Shown here piece after piece: positions 7,942 through 16,941 of a stretch of DNA of 25,833 bases. A program made the position numbers and the translations under genes. The stretch comes from Stentor coeruleus (Eukaryota; Ciliophora; Heterotrichea; Heterotrichida; Stentoridae). Under the pieces are notes generated by a model. That model ran no database searches and was not told the DNA's origin. It saw only the letters and a program-made list of their open reading frames with translations. The stretch is taken from positions 1-25,833 of the forward strand of contig MPUH01001023.1 of assembly GCA_001970955.1 (NCBI GenBank), in the 5' to 3' direction. Within the stretch, counting starts at the first letter, position 1, and each line of letters begins with the position of its first letter.

Positions 7942-8721
7942 ATGGAACAGATAGAAAATCAGGAATTCGACCAAGAATTCAAACTAAACTATATAGGCAG
8001 TACAAGAATAGGTATTGTAACAATAAACCAAAACACTTACTTCAAAAAAATTAGTATCCAGTCTTTAAAATCAGAATACGATATTTTACAAATGCTTCAC
8101 AACGAACACATAATCCAAGTTCACAGCATATCACCTAACAATAAAAGCATGATTTTTGAATACTGCAGCAAAGGAGATCTTTCAAACATAAAAATCATAT
8201 CGAAACCGGAAGACCTCATCAACACATTCCAACAGCTATGCAGGTCAATACAATATTTACACTCAATGGGATTCTGTCATTTAGATATAAAATTAGAAAA
8301 TTTCGTTATAGCAGAAGATGGGAAAATCAAACTTATCGATTTTGGACATGCTCAAGAATGTTGCAAAAGAGTTAAACATGAACTTGGAACAAAAAATTAC
8401 AATGCCCCAGAAAGAAAAACATGTGATTATGATGGTCTAAAAGCTGATATTTTTTCACTTGGGATTTGTTTGTTTAGATTACATTGTGGAGTTTATCCAT
8501 TCTCAGGATCAGATGAAATTTCACAACAGAAAAGAAAGCAATTTAATATAAATAATGAAAGATATTGGTATAGAGTTGAAGATTATTTAACTAAAAACTA
8601 TTCAGACTTTATAGGACTTGATGAAGAAGCGACAAAATTGATTGAGTTGATGTGCAATGAAGACCCTGAAAAAAGACCAAATATTGATGAAGTACTTCAA
8701 CACAGTTTTTTTGAATTGTAA
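7942..8721 (+). CDS. minimal protein kinase (kinase domain only)
   Basis: The protein has 259 residues, essentially only a kinase domain (about 16-258). Visible features are a candidate ATP-binding lysine in YFKKIS (K35 or K36), a helix-C glutamate in SEYDIL (E45), HLDIKLEN (113-120) in place of HRDLKPEN, DFG (133-135), APE (155-157) and a final RPNIDEVLQH. The catalytic Asp, Lys, Asn and DFG Asp are present, so activity is likely. The Gly-rich loop is degenerate (YIGSTRIGIV) and the HRD Arg is Leu, which usually means that activation-loop phosphorylation is not needed. The group is uncertain; CAMK/SNF1-like features (DIFSLGICLFRLHCGVYPF) are present. It is intronless, with an independent upstream region. 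Confidence 0.88.
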   Translation: MEQIENQEFDQEFKLNYIGSTRIGIVTINQNTYFKKISIQSLKSEYDILQMLHNEHIIQVHSISPNNKSMIFEYCSKGDLSNIKIISKPEDLINTFQQLCRSIQYLHSMGFCHLDIKLENFVIAEDGKIKLIDFGHAQECCKRVKHELGTKNYNAPERKTCDYDGLKADIFSLGICLFRLHCGVYPFSGSDEISQQKRKQFNINNERYWYRVEDYLTKNYSDFIGLDEEATKLIELMCNEDPEKRPNIDEVLQHSFFEL

Positions 8722-9411
8722 AATTAGTTATTATTTTAATATGAGTAATATTTTTTGAAATCTGTGATTTTTTTTAGTTTTGGATGATTTAGGTTTTGGA
8801 TAATTTTAAAATTTGTCTACATTTTTTTAAAACGAATTTTTATAGAACTTTTAGAGTCAAGTTTTTGGGCGAAATTGTAGGAAGAAAAAAGGGAATGGGC
8901 TTAAAGATAAAATTCATATTTGTTAGATTAGGAGAGAATGGGAAGGAAAATTATTGGGAATATTAGGAAGTTAGTTTATGATGTATAATAATATAAATAA
9001 AAATAAAGAAATGAGCATTTATGAGGTTTGGCATAGGATTTATTAAAAAAGTTTGTCAAGTAAATTTAGTATTTCACCCTTACAGCTTGAAGTCAATATT
9101 TTTAGTGCATACATATATAAATCCTTTCCCCAACTAAAAGGAAAATATTTTACCTTGTCCATAACTGCATGATGATGTTTTTAGTAAAACATAAATTCAC
9201 ACAACAATTCTCTATACACTCAGTAAAAATTAACCTAAATAAAACCAGTTATCATAAATTATTAAAACCTATTACAATCATCATATAACATCTTAATAAA
9301 AAATAGTACATTTCATATAATATTTTCTATCAAAAAACTAAAAATTTACTTAAAACCCAGCAAGTCAGCATTCATCAAACCCTATTATCATCATAAAACT
9401 TACATCATAAA
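8722..9411. other. spacer between tandem plus-strand genes
   Basis: No gene is seen in 690 bp. The first part (to about 9010) is G-rich and C-poor on the + strand, as after other genes here. The last 300 bp are G-poor and richer in C, as upstream of other + genes. No RNA gene was recognised. Confidence 0.5.
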
Positions 9412-10317
9412 ATGGCAGAAATCAAAAATGACTACTTAATCAGCATACGACTTTTATCAGTGTTATTCTCTCTAGGTAGCATATTAATCACAAGCCAATT
9501 TTTCATGAAATGTATATGGATTATATCAAACAAGCCAAAACCTTATGACCAAATAACAAATAAAATCGGCAAAGAAATTATTGTCCAAGGTAAAGCTATA
9601 AGCAATAACCCATTAGTAAAATATAAACTAAGTTCAGAAGCTTTATGTTATATCGAAAAAACATCAAACTTCAATGCAAATGAACCTAATAAAAAATCCG
9701 TGTCTGAAGTAAAATTCATATAGAAAAGTTTCAAAATAATTGACAAATTTGGAAATACAGCTGAAATTTTCCCAAATAAAAATTTAACTATATGCAATAC
9801 AAGGATTAATATAGAATATTATATGCAAGAGTCAAATATAATGAATTTTTTCAATAAAGTTATCAATAAAATAACATTCGGGAATATAAGATTTTTTGGC
9901 ATCAGCTCAGAGAAAAGTGTTAAAAAAACTAATCAAAGCATCAAACATGAAGATGAAGTCACAGTTTTAGGAACGCTAATATCAACTTCCCCAATAAAAA
10001 TCAGCACAGAGTTTATTGGAGATTCATATGAAACTTTAAAAAAATATTATTTCACAAATACATTAGCTTTGGCTTCGGTAACATTTTTAAGTTTTACAAT
10101 TAGTTATTTATTGTTAAAACCTATAATGCCATCGTTTATAAAAGAAGATGAACTTTTGAATGAAGATTTGAAATGTATTATTTGTATGGTTGGTAAAAAA
10201 CAGGCACTAATTTCGCCTTGTAATCATTTATGTTTATGTTTGGATTGTATTAAGAAAATTGATAAATGTCCAGCTTGTAGGGTGAATATAGATAATTATC
10301 ATATAGTTAATTATTGA
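9412..10317 (+). CDS. MUL1/GIDE-like membrane RING E3 ubiquitin ligase (15-nt intron)
   Basis: Two exons, 9412-9708 and 9724-10317, joined by removal of a 15-nt intron give 296 residues. The layout is that of MUL1/GIDE. A first transmembrane helix lies at about 11-36. A GIDE/BAM-type domain follows (about 50-205), with VQGKAISNNPLVKYKLSSEA and a later IKISTEFIGDSYETLKKYY. A second helix lies at about 211-230, and a C-terminal RING has Cys/His ligands at 250, 253, 265, 267, 271, 274, 281 and 284 (CIIC, CNH, CLDC, CPAC). MUL1 sits in the outer mitochondrial or peroxisomal membrane with the RING in the cytosol and ubiquitinates or SUMOylates local proteins. The location here is inferred from the family. 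Only two membrane helices and the C3HC4 RING are seen directly. Start chosen: the first ATG, giving a short N-terminus before the first helix. Confidence 0.85.
9709..9723 (+). other. 15-nt spliceosomal intron, phase 0
   Basis: The sequence is GTAAAATTCATATAG. Without its removal the frame ends at its own TAG. With removal the frame continues through the rest of the GIDE domain and the RING. It begins GTAAAA, has A at position 10 and ends TAG, like the intron in the SLC44 gene. Its length is a multiple of three and it contains an in-frame stop, so retention gives a truncated protein rather than a frameshift. Confidence 0.92.
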
Positions 10318-10859
10318 GTAATTTTTCTTTATATGTATTTTGGTATATAATTTTGAATATTTTTTTCATGATTTATAGATTAAAGATTTTAATTAGCATG
10401 TTTTGTGTAATAAGATTTTTTGGATTTTTGGTGTTAGAGGCTTAGTGAGCTTTTTTTCTTAAGGTAGTGCCCTTAAGGTAATCAGCTTTTTTTATAAATT
10501 TTTTAAAGATTGTACCCTAAATTTAATTAGCTTTTTTTTTTCTATGAGTATCTTCTGCAAGATCAACAAAACTTTAATTTAAATAGTTTAGATATGCTTG
10601 TAAGTGAAAATGAAGCCAAAAATAGTTAAAAAACGATTGATTTACTTTAATTATCATACAAAAATAATTAACAAGGGCTGGACAATAGTCAAGCGATAAT
10701 TCCTAACTAATACTAATCATAAAAAAATTCTGTCGCATCTTTTCAATGATTTATGCCTTGCTTAAATTTATAAGAAAAATCTGTTAATTGCCCAGTTTAC
10801 AGAAAGAGAATTAAATTCTTTTAAAAAGCTAATTCTAAGATTTTTGCATATAATAAAAA
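10318..10859. other. spacer between tandem plus-strand genes with a hairpin
   Basis: No gene is seen. The motif AGCTTTTTT occurs three times (starting at 10448, 10484 and 10529). Between the first two lies a perfect inverted repeat, CTTAAGG (10458-10464) and CCTTAAG (10471-10477), with a 6-base loop. Their role is unknown; a 3'-end or regulatory element is possible. Confidence 0.45.
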
Positions 10860-11369
10860 ATGATTAAAGAGACAAATTGTTGTAGTTTTTTCATTAAGCT
10901 TTGTGGAAGGATGTGCAAGGTGAATAGGAGAGAAAGTATTAAACCTGATAAAAAAAATACTGTTGTAGAGATTATAGGTGAGTTTAATAACGAAGAGGGA
11001 AAAGATAATATATGTAATGGGAAAACTAAAATTGGTAAGTCTAATATTGTTACTGGTAATAGAAATAACCCAATGATAAATTCTTCTGCTGGTTATGTTA
11101 ATTCATGTAATGCTCAATCAACTATGAGTAATAGAAAAAATTCTAAAGTCGCCTCAGATAGTCCTGGTCTTTTTTATGACCAAAGTTTGATAACAGAAAA
11201 TCCTAACAAAGAGTCGGTTCTTCACAATCTTGACGAAGCTTTCAAGATTATGCAAAGCATTGATGATCAAGCATCTGAGAATTATTCCGAAAATCCTCCA
11301 AGTCCAGATAAATTTTCTAAAGTGCTTAAAAATATAAACTTCAAAGCTATTATGTCAGAAAATAATTAA
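10860..11369 (+). CDS. unknown small protein with cysteine-rich start
   Basis: The protein has 169 residues. It begins MIKETNCCSFFIKLCGRMCK, a short stretch with four Cys among hydrophobic and basic residues that could be lipidated or membrane-associated. After this it is mostly polar, rich in N, S and K (GKTKIGKSNIVTGNRNN), without predicted domains. The C-terminal part LHNLDEAFKIMQSIDDQ looks helical. No transmembrane helix, catalytic motif or family is recognised. Coding bias resembles its neighbours, and a G-rich stretch does not directly follow the stop. It may be a real but disordered protein. It could also be the only intact exon of a longer gene, although I see no 15-nt intron that would extend it. 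Confidence 0.6.
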   Translation: MIKETNCCSFFIKLCGRMCKVNRRESIKPDKKNTVVEIIGEFNNEEGKDNICNGKTKIGKSNIVTGNRNNPMINSSAGYVNSCNAQSTMSNRKNSKVASDSPGLFYDQSLITENPNKESVLHNLDEAFKIMQSIDDQASENYSENPPSPDKFSKVLKNINFKAIMSENN

Positions 11370-12357
11370 TATATATTCTTCATATCAATAATTTTTATTA
11401 TAAAATCTCCACTGAAGTCTGATGTTTATTATATTCAAAAAAATAATAATCATATATACAAAAAAATTTAACTATTTCATCATAAATTTCAAAATCTAGT
11501 ATAAAATATCATCAAATTACATCATAAAATAATCTCTATAAAGCTTATTAAATTTTAAAAATTTAGAATTTTGTATAAATGACATAAAAAGCAAACTATG
11601 AGACTTTATTGTTTGATAGGTGTAATTTGTTAAAACTTAATATATTAGATTAGATTAGATTAATAAATCATCCCCGAAAACTTAATATATAACAATTAGG
11701 AATAAAAAAGACTAGAAAATTGTGTGATTTAATAGAGAGGAATAATAAAAAGTATAAATATGTTAAGGAAAATAGCAAACTGACTTGATGGGGGTTGAGA
11801 AAAAGGTAAAAATATGCTCGAGACTATAAAAGGCTAACAATTATTAAGATATGTTTTTTATAGTATAATAAATAAGAAGTAATGAAAATTATAAATATAG
11901 TATACACTTATAGATAATAATAAAATCTAAGGTTTAAAAATTATTTTTGCTAGTAAATACTACTAATCTTCATATAGATCCGATATTTTTATTGTATGAT
12001 TTAAAACTTTTGATAAATTTACATACACAGATAAATAACAAATCTAAATATTGTAAAAAATTTATACCCATCATACCAAAAAGCTCTTATATTTCTTCTT
12101 TTATCAAAAAATTTGATTGCTATCTTGTAAATATATAATTCTTAATAATAAGCCATTCACATGACAAAATATTTGTTTAAGTAAAAATTAAATAAAACAA
12201 AAAACTCAGCCCTTTACGCAAATTTTTTACATTTATAGCCTAAACCATAACTAAAATTATATTCCACCAACAAAAAACCCTATCTTTTTGAAATCTAAAC
12301 ATTATTCAAAACTCCAAATATCCCATCCCTTACTTCCTCTTAATAACTTACAAATAA
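11370..12357. other. long spacer, about 1 kb, with an odd internal bias switch
   Basis: No protein gene is recognised; a 63-residue frame at 11947-12138 opens only from TTG. A 14-bp direct repeat AAAACTTAATATAT occurs at 11632-11645 and 11677-11690, enclosing a short (TTAGA)n run. The + strand is G-poor at 11370-11560, G-rich at about 11560-11930, then G-poor up to the next gene. The first two segments look like the upstream and downstream flanks of a gene that I cannot see, so a small RNA or short gene near 11550-11650 is possible. Confidence 0.4.
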
Positions 12358-13287
12358 ATGGCTAATGAAACAAAAAGAAGGCCGAAAGAAGGCTGGAGAC
12401 AGCTAAACTTCCGAACAATCATCTGTTTACCCACTCCAAAATGCGCAGCAATTTTCTTCACCCTACTTTTCATATTCTCCCTTGTCCTTACAGCAATAAT
12501 TCTATCATTATCTTATCAAATACTAGAAAAAACTTCCGATGTTATACAATTCACAGGGGACACCAATTATTCAAAAGGAAAAGTTACAATTGATCTGACA
12601 TCTGATGACCTTGATAAAATAAAAGGTCCTTTATTCATATATATCGAAACTTCAGACTATTATCAGAATCACCGAATTTATCTAAAGTCCAAAAGTAAAG
12701 ACCAAATGTCAGGAAATAGTGCAAGTAGTTTATCAACAGACTGTGAACCTTTAGTAAAAGAAGGAAATCTTAATATAGATTTCGGTGTTTACGACAAAAA
12801 TCGTTATATTGTCCCATGTGGATTAATGCCTGCAAGTTTTATAAACACTACAGTTCAACTTGAAGTTAATGGAAATAATGTTGAGATAGACTCTGATGGA
12901 ATATCATGGAAAAATGACAATTCAGATTTATATACAACTCAAGAATCAGAGTATTTAGATATAACTGATGAACATTTTAAAGTCTGGATGAGGAATTCTC
13001 CTACTAGTATTTTAAGGAAATTATATGGGAAAGTTGAAGAAAAATATATAAAAGAAGGAGAACTGAAGTTTAATATTGAAATGTTTAAGAATTATTTAGA
13101 ATATAGTTCGGATAAGAGGATTATTGTGACTACAACTACGAGGATTGGAGGGAAAAATACAGTTCTTGGATGGACTTATTTTGTCATTTGCATTTTCAGT
13201 CTCTTTTGGGCTATTTTCTTCGGGATTATGATTAAGTATCACAAAGTTCCAAATATTAAAGATGTGTTTAAAAAATTCAGTACCTAA
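12358..13287 (+). CDS. CDC50/LEM3-family P4-ATPase subunit
   Basis: The protein has 309 residues. The basic cytosolic N-terminus RRPKEGWRQLNFRT is followed by transmembrane helix 1 (about 30-53), a large non-cytosolic domain, and helix 2 (about 271-292) with a short tail. Family motifs are visible in order: YYQNHRIYLKSKSKDQM (compare YxNHRRYVKS), STDCEPL and VPCGLMPASFINTT with the conserved cysteines and an N-glycosylation site, ISWKNDNSDLY, HFKVWMRNSPTSILRKLYG and GGKNTVLGWTYFV near the second helix. CDC50 proteins pair with P4-ATPases (flippases) that move phosphatidylserine or phosphatidylethanolamine to the cytosolic leaflet. They help the enzyme leave the ER and form the phosphoenzyme. 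No P4-ATPase gene is in the window, as expected for unlinked subunits. It is slightly shorter than animal and yeast members. Confidence 0.93.
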   Translation: MANETKRRPKEGWRQLNFRTIICLPTPKCAAIFFTLLFIFSLVLTAIILSLSYQILEKTSDVIQFTGDTNYSKGKVTIDLTSDDLDKIKGPLFIYIETSDYYQNHRIYLKSKSKDQMSGNSASSLSTDCEPLVKEGNLNIDFGVYDKNRYIVPCGLMPASFINTTVQLEVNGNNVEIDSDGISWKNDNSDLYTTQESEYLDITDEHFKVWMRNSPTSILRKLYGKVEEKYIKEGELKFNIEMFKNYLEYSSDKRIIVTTTTRIGGKNTVLGWTYFVICIFSLFWAIFFGIMIKYHKVPNIKDVFKKFST

Positions 13288-13668
13288 GAAATTAAGTGTT
13301 TTTATTCATATTTCATAACAAAATATCTTAGTAACCCTAATAATACGATTTTTCCCATGAATTCTATCAATTATTAATATTTAGCAAAAAATTCCCAAAT
13401 AGCAAAATATTCCCCAAATCAATTCACAACATAAAACCTAATCCCCATTAATACCAACAATATTTTTATATAAAAACCTGATATCAAAACCTCATAAAAA
13501 AAAAACACCAAAAATTTATAACCCCTTTAAAATGCAACACAATTTCCAATCCTCATAATTTTTTACACTAAAATTCCCTTACACAAAAACCAAAACTCAA
13601 GTTTTCCAACTAATATTTCATCTTAAAAAAAAAATAAAAAATTAATGACCCATTCACTATGACATACA
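13288..13668. other. convergent spacer, almost free of G on the plus strand
   Basis: The 381 bp between CDC50 (+) and NOT2 (-) hold no gene. From about 13370 to 13640 the + strand has very few G residues and many A-runs and C, which is the minus-strand 3'-flank pattern. No inverted repeat or RNA gene was seen. Confidence 0.5.
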
Positions 13669-14547
13669 CTATGCAAGTGGCCTTTGCTTTACACTAACAT
13701 CATCCTTGATTAAAAAAGGTCCAAGACTAGGCATCGTGCTAACAATTTCAAATCTATTCACATCAAAAGTTTTCCAATCTCCACTATTATTTAAGTACCA
13801 CAATTGTTTATTAGGATCATAAAACCAATCTCTTCTATACAATTCTTCAGCAACATAACTCTGTACAATCTCCCCTGGTATATTATAAAACACATAAAAC
13901 AACGTCTCAACATTATAGCTTTTAATCATTTTAAAGCGAAGTATTGGTTTTGTTATATAATAAGAAGTTGGTAAATTGTATTCAGGTAACTCCGGGGCTT
14001 CAATATCATTATTAGTAAATGCGTTACTCATATAAGAAGATAAACATTCTTGATTTTTTTTACTGATTTCCATACTACTTAAATCTTTCCCTTTAGCCAA
14101 TAAAGTTTTATCATCATCTAAATTCTTCTGAAGATTCAAAATGCCCCTAATTCCATATTCTTTGAGTTCTTGTTCTTCTTTTTCATCTTTCATTGGTGGA
14201 GCTGATAAATAACTTGGAATAAAACTTACTGCATTAGGATTTGGAGCTTTCATTCCTAATGGTTTAGAGAATCCTGGAGGTGGGTAAAAATCTTCGTTCA
14301 TAAATCCTGGGGGTTTTGAAGCTAGTAAAGATGGGAACTCATCTGGAGCTTCATATTCTATACCTCCTACATACCCTTGACTATAATCTATACCAGTTCT
14401 TGGCGCATATATTGGGGGATATCCATCAAAATAAGGTGGAAAAGATACTAAGTTCTTATTATCTGGGTCATAACTTGGTACTTTTCTCAAGCTTTCAGCA
14501 TTCCGTACATTGTCAAAATATCCTGTTGATCTGTTTGGGGTAAACAT
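13669..14547 (-). CDS. NOT2: NOT2 subunit of the CCR4-NOT complex
   Basis: The protein has 292 residues. The N-terminus is disordered and rich in Pro/Tyr, with SFPPYF, DGYPPIY and two PPGF motifs, plus DEFPSL, similar to the short EFPAL motif of NOT2. A central YGIRGILNLQK with LLAKGKDLSSMEIS corresponds to the family's YGxxGLL and LAxGxDLTxLGL blocks. The C-terminal NOT box at about 192-270 has YNVETLFYVFYNIPGEIVQS, LYRRDWFYDPNKQLWYL and WKTFDVNRFEIV, which fits NOT2 better than NOT3/5. NOT2 and NOT3/5 form a heterodimer that docks on the NOT1 scaffold in mRNA deadenylation and decay. Only 75 bp separate it from the RRM-KH gene upstream on the same strand, but each has its own start; there is no reason to assume an operon. 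Confidence 0.9.
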   Translation of the reverse strand: MFTPNRSTGYFDNVRNAESLRKVPSYDPDNKNLVSFPPYFDGYPPIYAPRTGIDYSQGYVGGIEYEAPDEFPSLLASKPPGFMNEDFYPPPGFSKPLGMKAPNPNAVSFIPSYLSAPPMKDEKEEQELKEYGIRGILNLQKNLDDDKTLLAKGKDLSSMEISKKNQECLSSYMSNAFTNNDIEAPELPEYNLPTSYYITKPILRFKMIKSYNVETLFYVFYNIPGEIVQSYVAEELYRRDWFYDPNKQLWYLNNSGDWKTFDVNRFEIVSTMPSLGPFLIKDDVSVKQRPLA

Positions 14548-14622
14548 TTTCTTATAATTGCATTAGCTTAACTTTTATTATCATTAAAAACAAGTATATA
14601 GACTACAAAATTACTCTCTATG

Positions 14623-15384
14623 TTACATTGTCGTTATACAAAGTCTTGCTGGTTGAAACCCATGCTTTTTTAAAAAGTTATCGTATTCAGTGTAGACATT
14701 TGATATAAGTTTTTCAGCTTCAGCACAAGCTACGGCGAAAACTTCATAGTCTTTAGAACTAACACAAAGATGAAGTGGCTCATTACTTTCTTCATTAAAT
14801 GGTCCTTCTTTAAACCCTGATCCTAAGCCTCTAAGTCTTAGTTTTACTGAGTCAAGTCTTTTACTATCTAGTTTTTTAAGACAGTTTTCAATGATTTTCT
14901 TCATATTCTTACCTTTTGGACCTATAATCCTCCGAGACACTTGGAAATCTGAGGAGTTTTTTATGAGGATTTCGTATTTACATGTGTATTTGAATGAGTT
15001 ATCAGTTTGGGAATCAGCTTTTGATGGGTATAAAGATTTTGTTAAAGGTAAAAGACTGTTCCAAGAGACTTCGAGGATTAGTGAAGATTCTTCGATTTGC
15101 TTGTTGTGGAGGGTTTTTTGAGCGAAATATGCAGCTTCGATTGTTTTAAAGTGAACTATGGCCTCTTGATGCTTTGTCGATACATGTAGGATTTCACCAA
15201 AAAAGGAAAAAAGACGTTGGATGTCGTTTTGGTCTAAGATTACAGGCTCTTCATTTACTTGTTGGATTATGTTAAGTTTGAGGACTGGGATTAGAGGGAT
15301 ACCTCGTAGCTGCAGCTCTTGGATAATTTGATCGTGGATTTCATTGCCAAGAACACTGATTGTATCTTTCATAGCTTTTATCAT
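14623..15384 (-). CDS. RNA-binding protein with RRM and KH domains
   Basis: The protein has 253 residues. An RRM-like fold spans about 34-110 (LKLNII, then LFSFFGEILHVSTKHQEAIV and HFKTIEAAYFAQKTL). A KH domain of the extended, splicing-factor-like kind covers about 135-235. It carries VSRRIIGPKGKNMKKI with the GPKG loop (155-158), LRLRGLGSGFKEGPFNEESN, and EPLHLCVSS, followed by a helix ending in VYTEYDNFLKK. The KH part is strongly conserved in appearance; the RRM RNP motifs are weak, so the RRM may mediate protein contacts. Binding of single-stranded RNA is expected; the target is unknown. Met1 at 15384 is used here, but Met5 is an alternative start. A run of CCCCCC on the + strand lies just upstream, at about 15395-15400. 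Confidence 0.85.
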   Translation of the reverse strand: MIKAMKDTISVLGNEIHDQIIQELQLRGIPLIPVLKLNIIQQVNEEPVILDQNDIQRLFSFFGEILHVSTKHQEAIVHFKTIEAAYFAQKTLHNKQIEESSLILEVSWNSLLPLTKSLYPSKADSQTDNSFKYTCKYEILIKNSSDFQVSRRIIGPKGKNMKKIIENCLKKLDSKRLDSVKLRLRGLGSGFKEGPFNEESNEPLHLCVSSKDYEVFAVACAEAEKLISNVYTEYDNFLKKHGFQPARLCITTM

Positions 15385-16041
15385 TTTTTATATCCCCCCT
15401 TTAGTTAGAATTTTCATTATTAGATTAAGTTAAGAGAATTTTTTCGAGATGAGGTGTTGAGAGACTTTTAGTTTGAAAAGAAGGATTTTTTGGCTCTTTT
15501 GGGGATTGTTGTGTATAATAAAATTTTGTAGAATTATAAAGAAGGAGAAAATACGATGGGCTTAGTGGTGATGTGAAAAGGGTATAATAGTTATGAGATT
15601 TTATGTTAATAAATAATTAAAAATTTTATAGGCTTAAATGCAAATTGACTGTTGAAAATCATAAAAAAGCATAATAAAGGATTCCTATATTCACCAAAAA
15701 GTACAATTCAAGTATATATATTATCTTTTAAATAGTCAAGATTTTAATTCGAAATCTACCTTAAACGGCCTAAATCAATATTTTTTATTCAATAAAACAC
15801 CTAAATATTTTTATATAAAATATAAACAAAGCAAGTTATTTTACTTATCTATAACACTTAACCATCATAAGTTTTCATCATACCATATAGCTTTCCTTTT
15901 AAAATAAATATTATGAAAATAACCAAGTGAAATGCGAAATTGCTTATAAACTTCCAAAGCATAAAAAATTCTGAAGTAACATATAAAAATTAAAGGATAG
16001 TTTTTATTATTTTATAAGAGAATTATATTATCCAAAGAAAA
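15385..16041. other. divergent spacer between RRM-KH gene (-) and FCP1-like gene (+)
   Basis: No gene is seen in 657 bp. To about 15620 the + strand is rich in G and poor in C; from about 15640 to 16041 it is poor in G. The bias therefore flips once, near 15630, as expected for two outward-pointing genes. No clear TATA/CCAAT pair was noted. Confidence 0.5.
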
Positions 16042-16641
16042 ATGGCAAGACCACTTCCCAAACTTCTTTTGATAATAAACCCAGAAGGTACTTTAGTAAG
16101 AACTAAATATCAGGAAGTCATGACCTTAAAAGAAACATCATCCACAAAATGCATGGAAAAAAGGCCAAACATTGAAGAATTTCTCAGATTCCTTTTTATA
16201 AGAAACAAGTTGTTTTTCAAAGTTGGTGTCTGGACTTCTTTATCAATTTCAGAAACTGAAGCTATATCAAGAGAAACTTTTTCATCATTTGAAAAAAGCC
16301 TTCTTTTCAAATACGCCTCGCCAAATCAAAATGAACCTCGTGATCTTCAACGTGCCTGGCACAATTTCCCAGAGTTTTCACAAGCAAATACTATTTATAT
16401 TGATACAACTGATACATCATTAATACAAAAAGATAATATTCTTGCTTTTCCTCCTTTTCAGCAAGATGAGTGTTTGAAATACTTCCCTGACTATCTGAAA
16501 TTCTTTTCGTTTAATTACCAAAGAAAGAAAAATGCAAACCTATTGGATTTTATGAAGAGGATTAATTTTAAGGATTTCTTTAGAGAAAGAAGTATGCCTG
16601 AAGCTAAAGAACCTAAAGGTGAATCTTCAAGGTTTTGGTAG
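16042..16641 (+). CDS. FCP1/NIF-like HAD-fold protein, probably catalytically dead
   Basis: The protein has 199 residues, about the size of a single FCP1-homology (NLI-interacting-factor) domain. KLLLIINPEGTLV (about 7-19) stands where active members have DLDGTLV or DLDETLV. FLFIRNKLFFKVGVWTSLSI corresponds to motif II with the WTS end (64-66), RDLQRAW to the KDL segment, and NTIYIDTTDTSL to motif III, where active enzymes have DD. Both aspartates of the DxD nucleophile motif are changed (Asn13, Glu15), and only one Asp remains in the later pair. Phosphatase activity is therefore unlikely. TIM50-type members also lack the motif and act as binding proteins, but no membrane helix or targeting peptide is visible here. 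It may be a scaffold or decoy phosphatase. Confidence 0.8.
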   Translation: MARPLPKLLLIINPEGTLVRTKYQEVMTLKETSSTKCMEKRPNIEEFLRFLFIRNKLFFKVGVWTSLSISETEAISRETFSSFEKSLLFKYASPNQNEPRDLQRAWHNFPEFSQANTIYIDTTDTSLIQKDNILAFPPFQQDECLKYFPDYLKFFSFNYQRKKNANLLDFMKRINFKDFFRERSMPEAKEPKGESSRFW

Positions 16642-16941
16642 ATAATAATGTATTAGCTTAGGTGTTGTTTTAGAAAGCAAAAAATTATATGTTGATGTAT
16701 ATAAAATGTTTTTACCCACCAGCGTTGGATAGAAAACCAAAAACACATTGTTAAAGAATATAAGGAATACAAAACTGGATAAGAAATAGTAAATAAAAAA
16801 AATCAATTCCCTTATATAATTTCTCCTATCTTATAATCCTAATACATTCTCTTATCTAATCTGAAACACACTACAATTAAAAAATCAGCTTTTTTTAACT
16901 ATCTTTAGTTGCTAGTAAATCACTATTTCAAAACTAGTTAC
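16642..16941. other. convergent spacer
   Basis: The 300 bp lie between two genes pointing at each other. The first third is G-containing and C-poor, and the rest is G-poor and C-containing. No gene, RNA or repeat was seen. Confidence 0.45.

Noticed and set aside
10676..10712. Possible tRNA (GGGCTGGACAATAGTCAAGCG)
   Set aside because: No cloverleaf, T-loop or acceptor pairing could be drawn.
11947..12138. 63-residue + strand frame
   Set aside because: It opens only from TTG, composition follows AT content, and no family resemblance was seen.
14316..14543. 75-residue + strand frame opposite NOT2
   Set aside because: It is antisense to a well-supported NOT2 gene.
14891..15121. 76-residue + strand frame opposite the RRM-KH gene
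   Set aside because: It is antisense to the conserved KH domain region.
16110..16423. Two 66-residue frames (one per strand) overlapping the FCP1-like gene
   Set aside because: Both overlap a frame with clear domain motifs and have none of their own.
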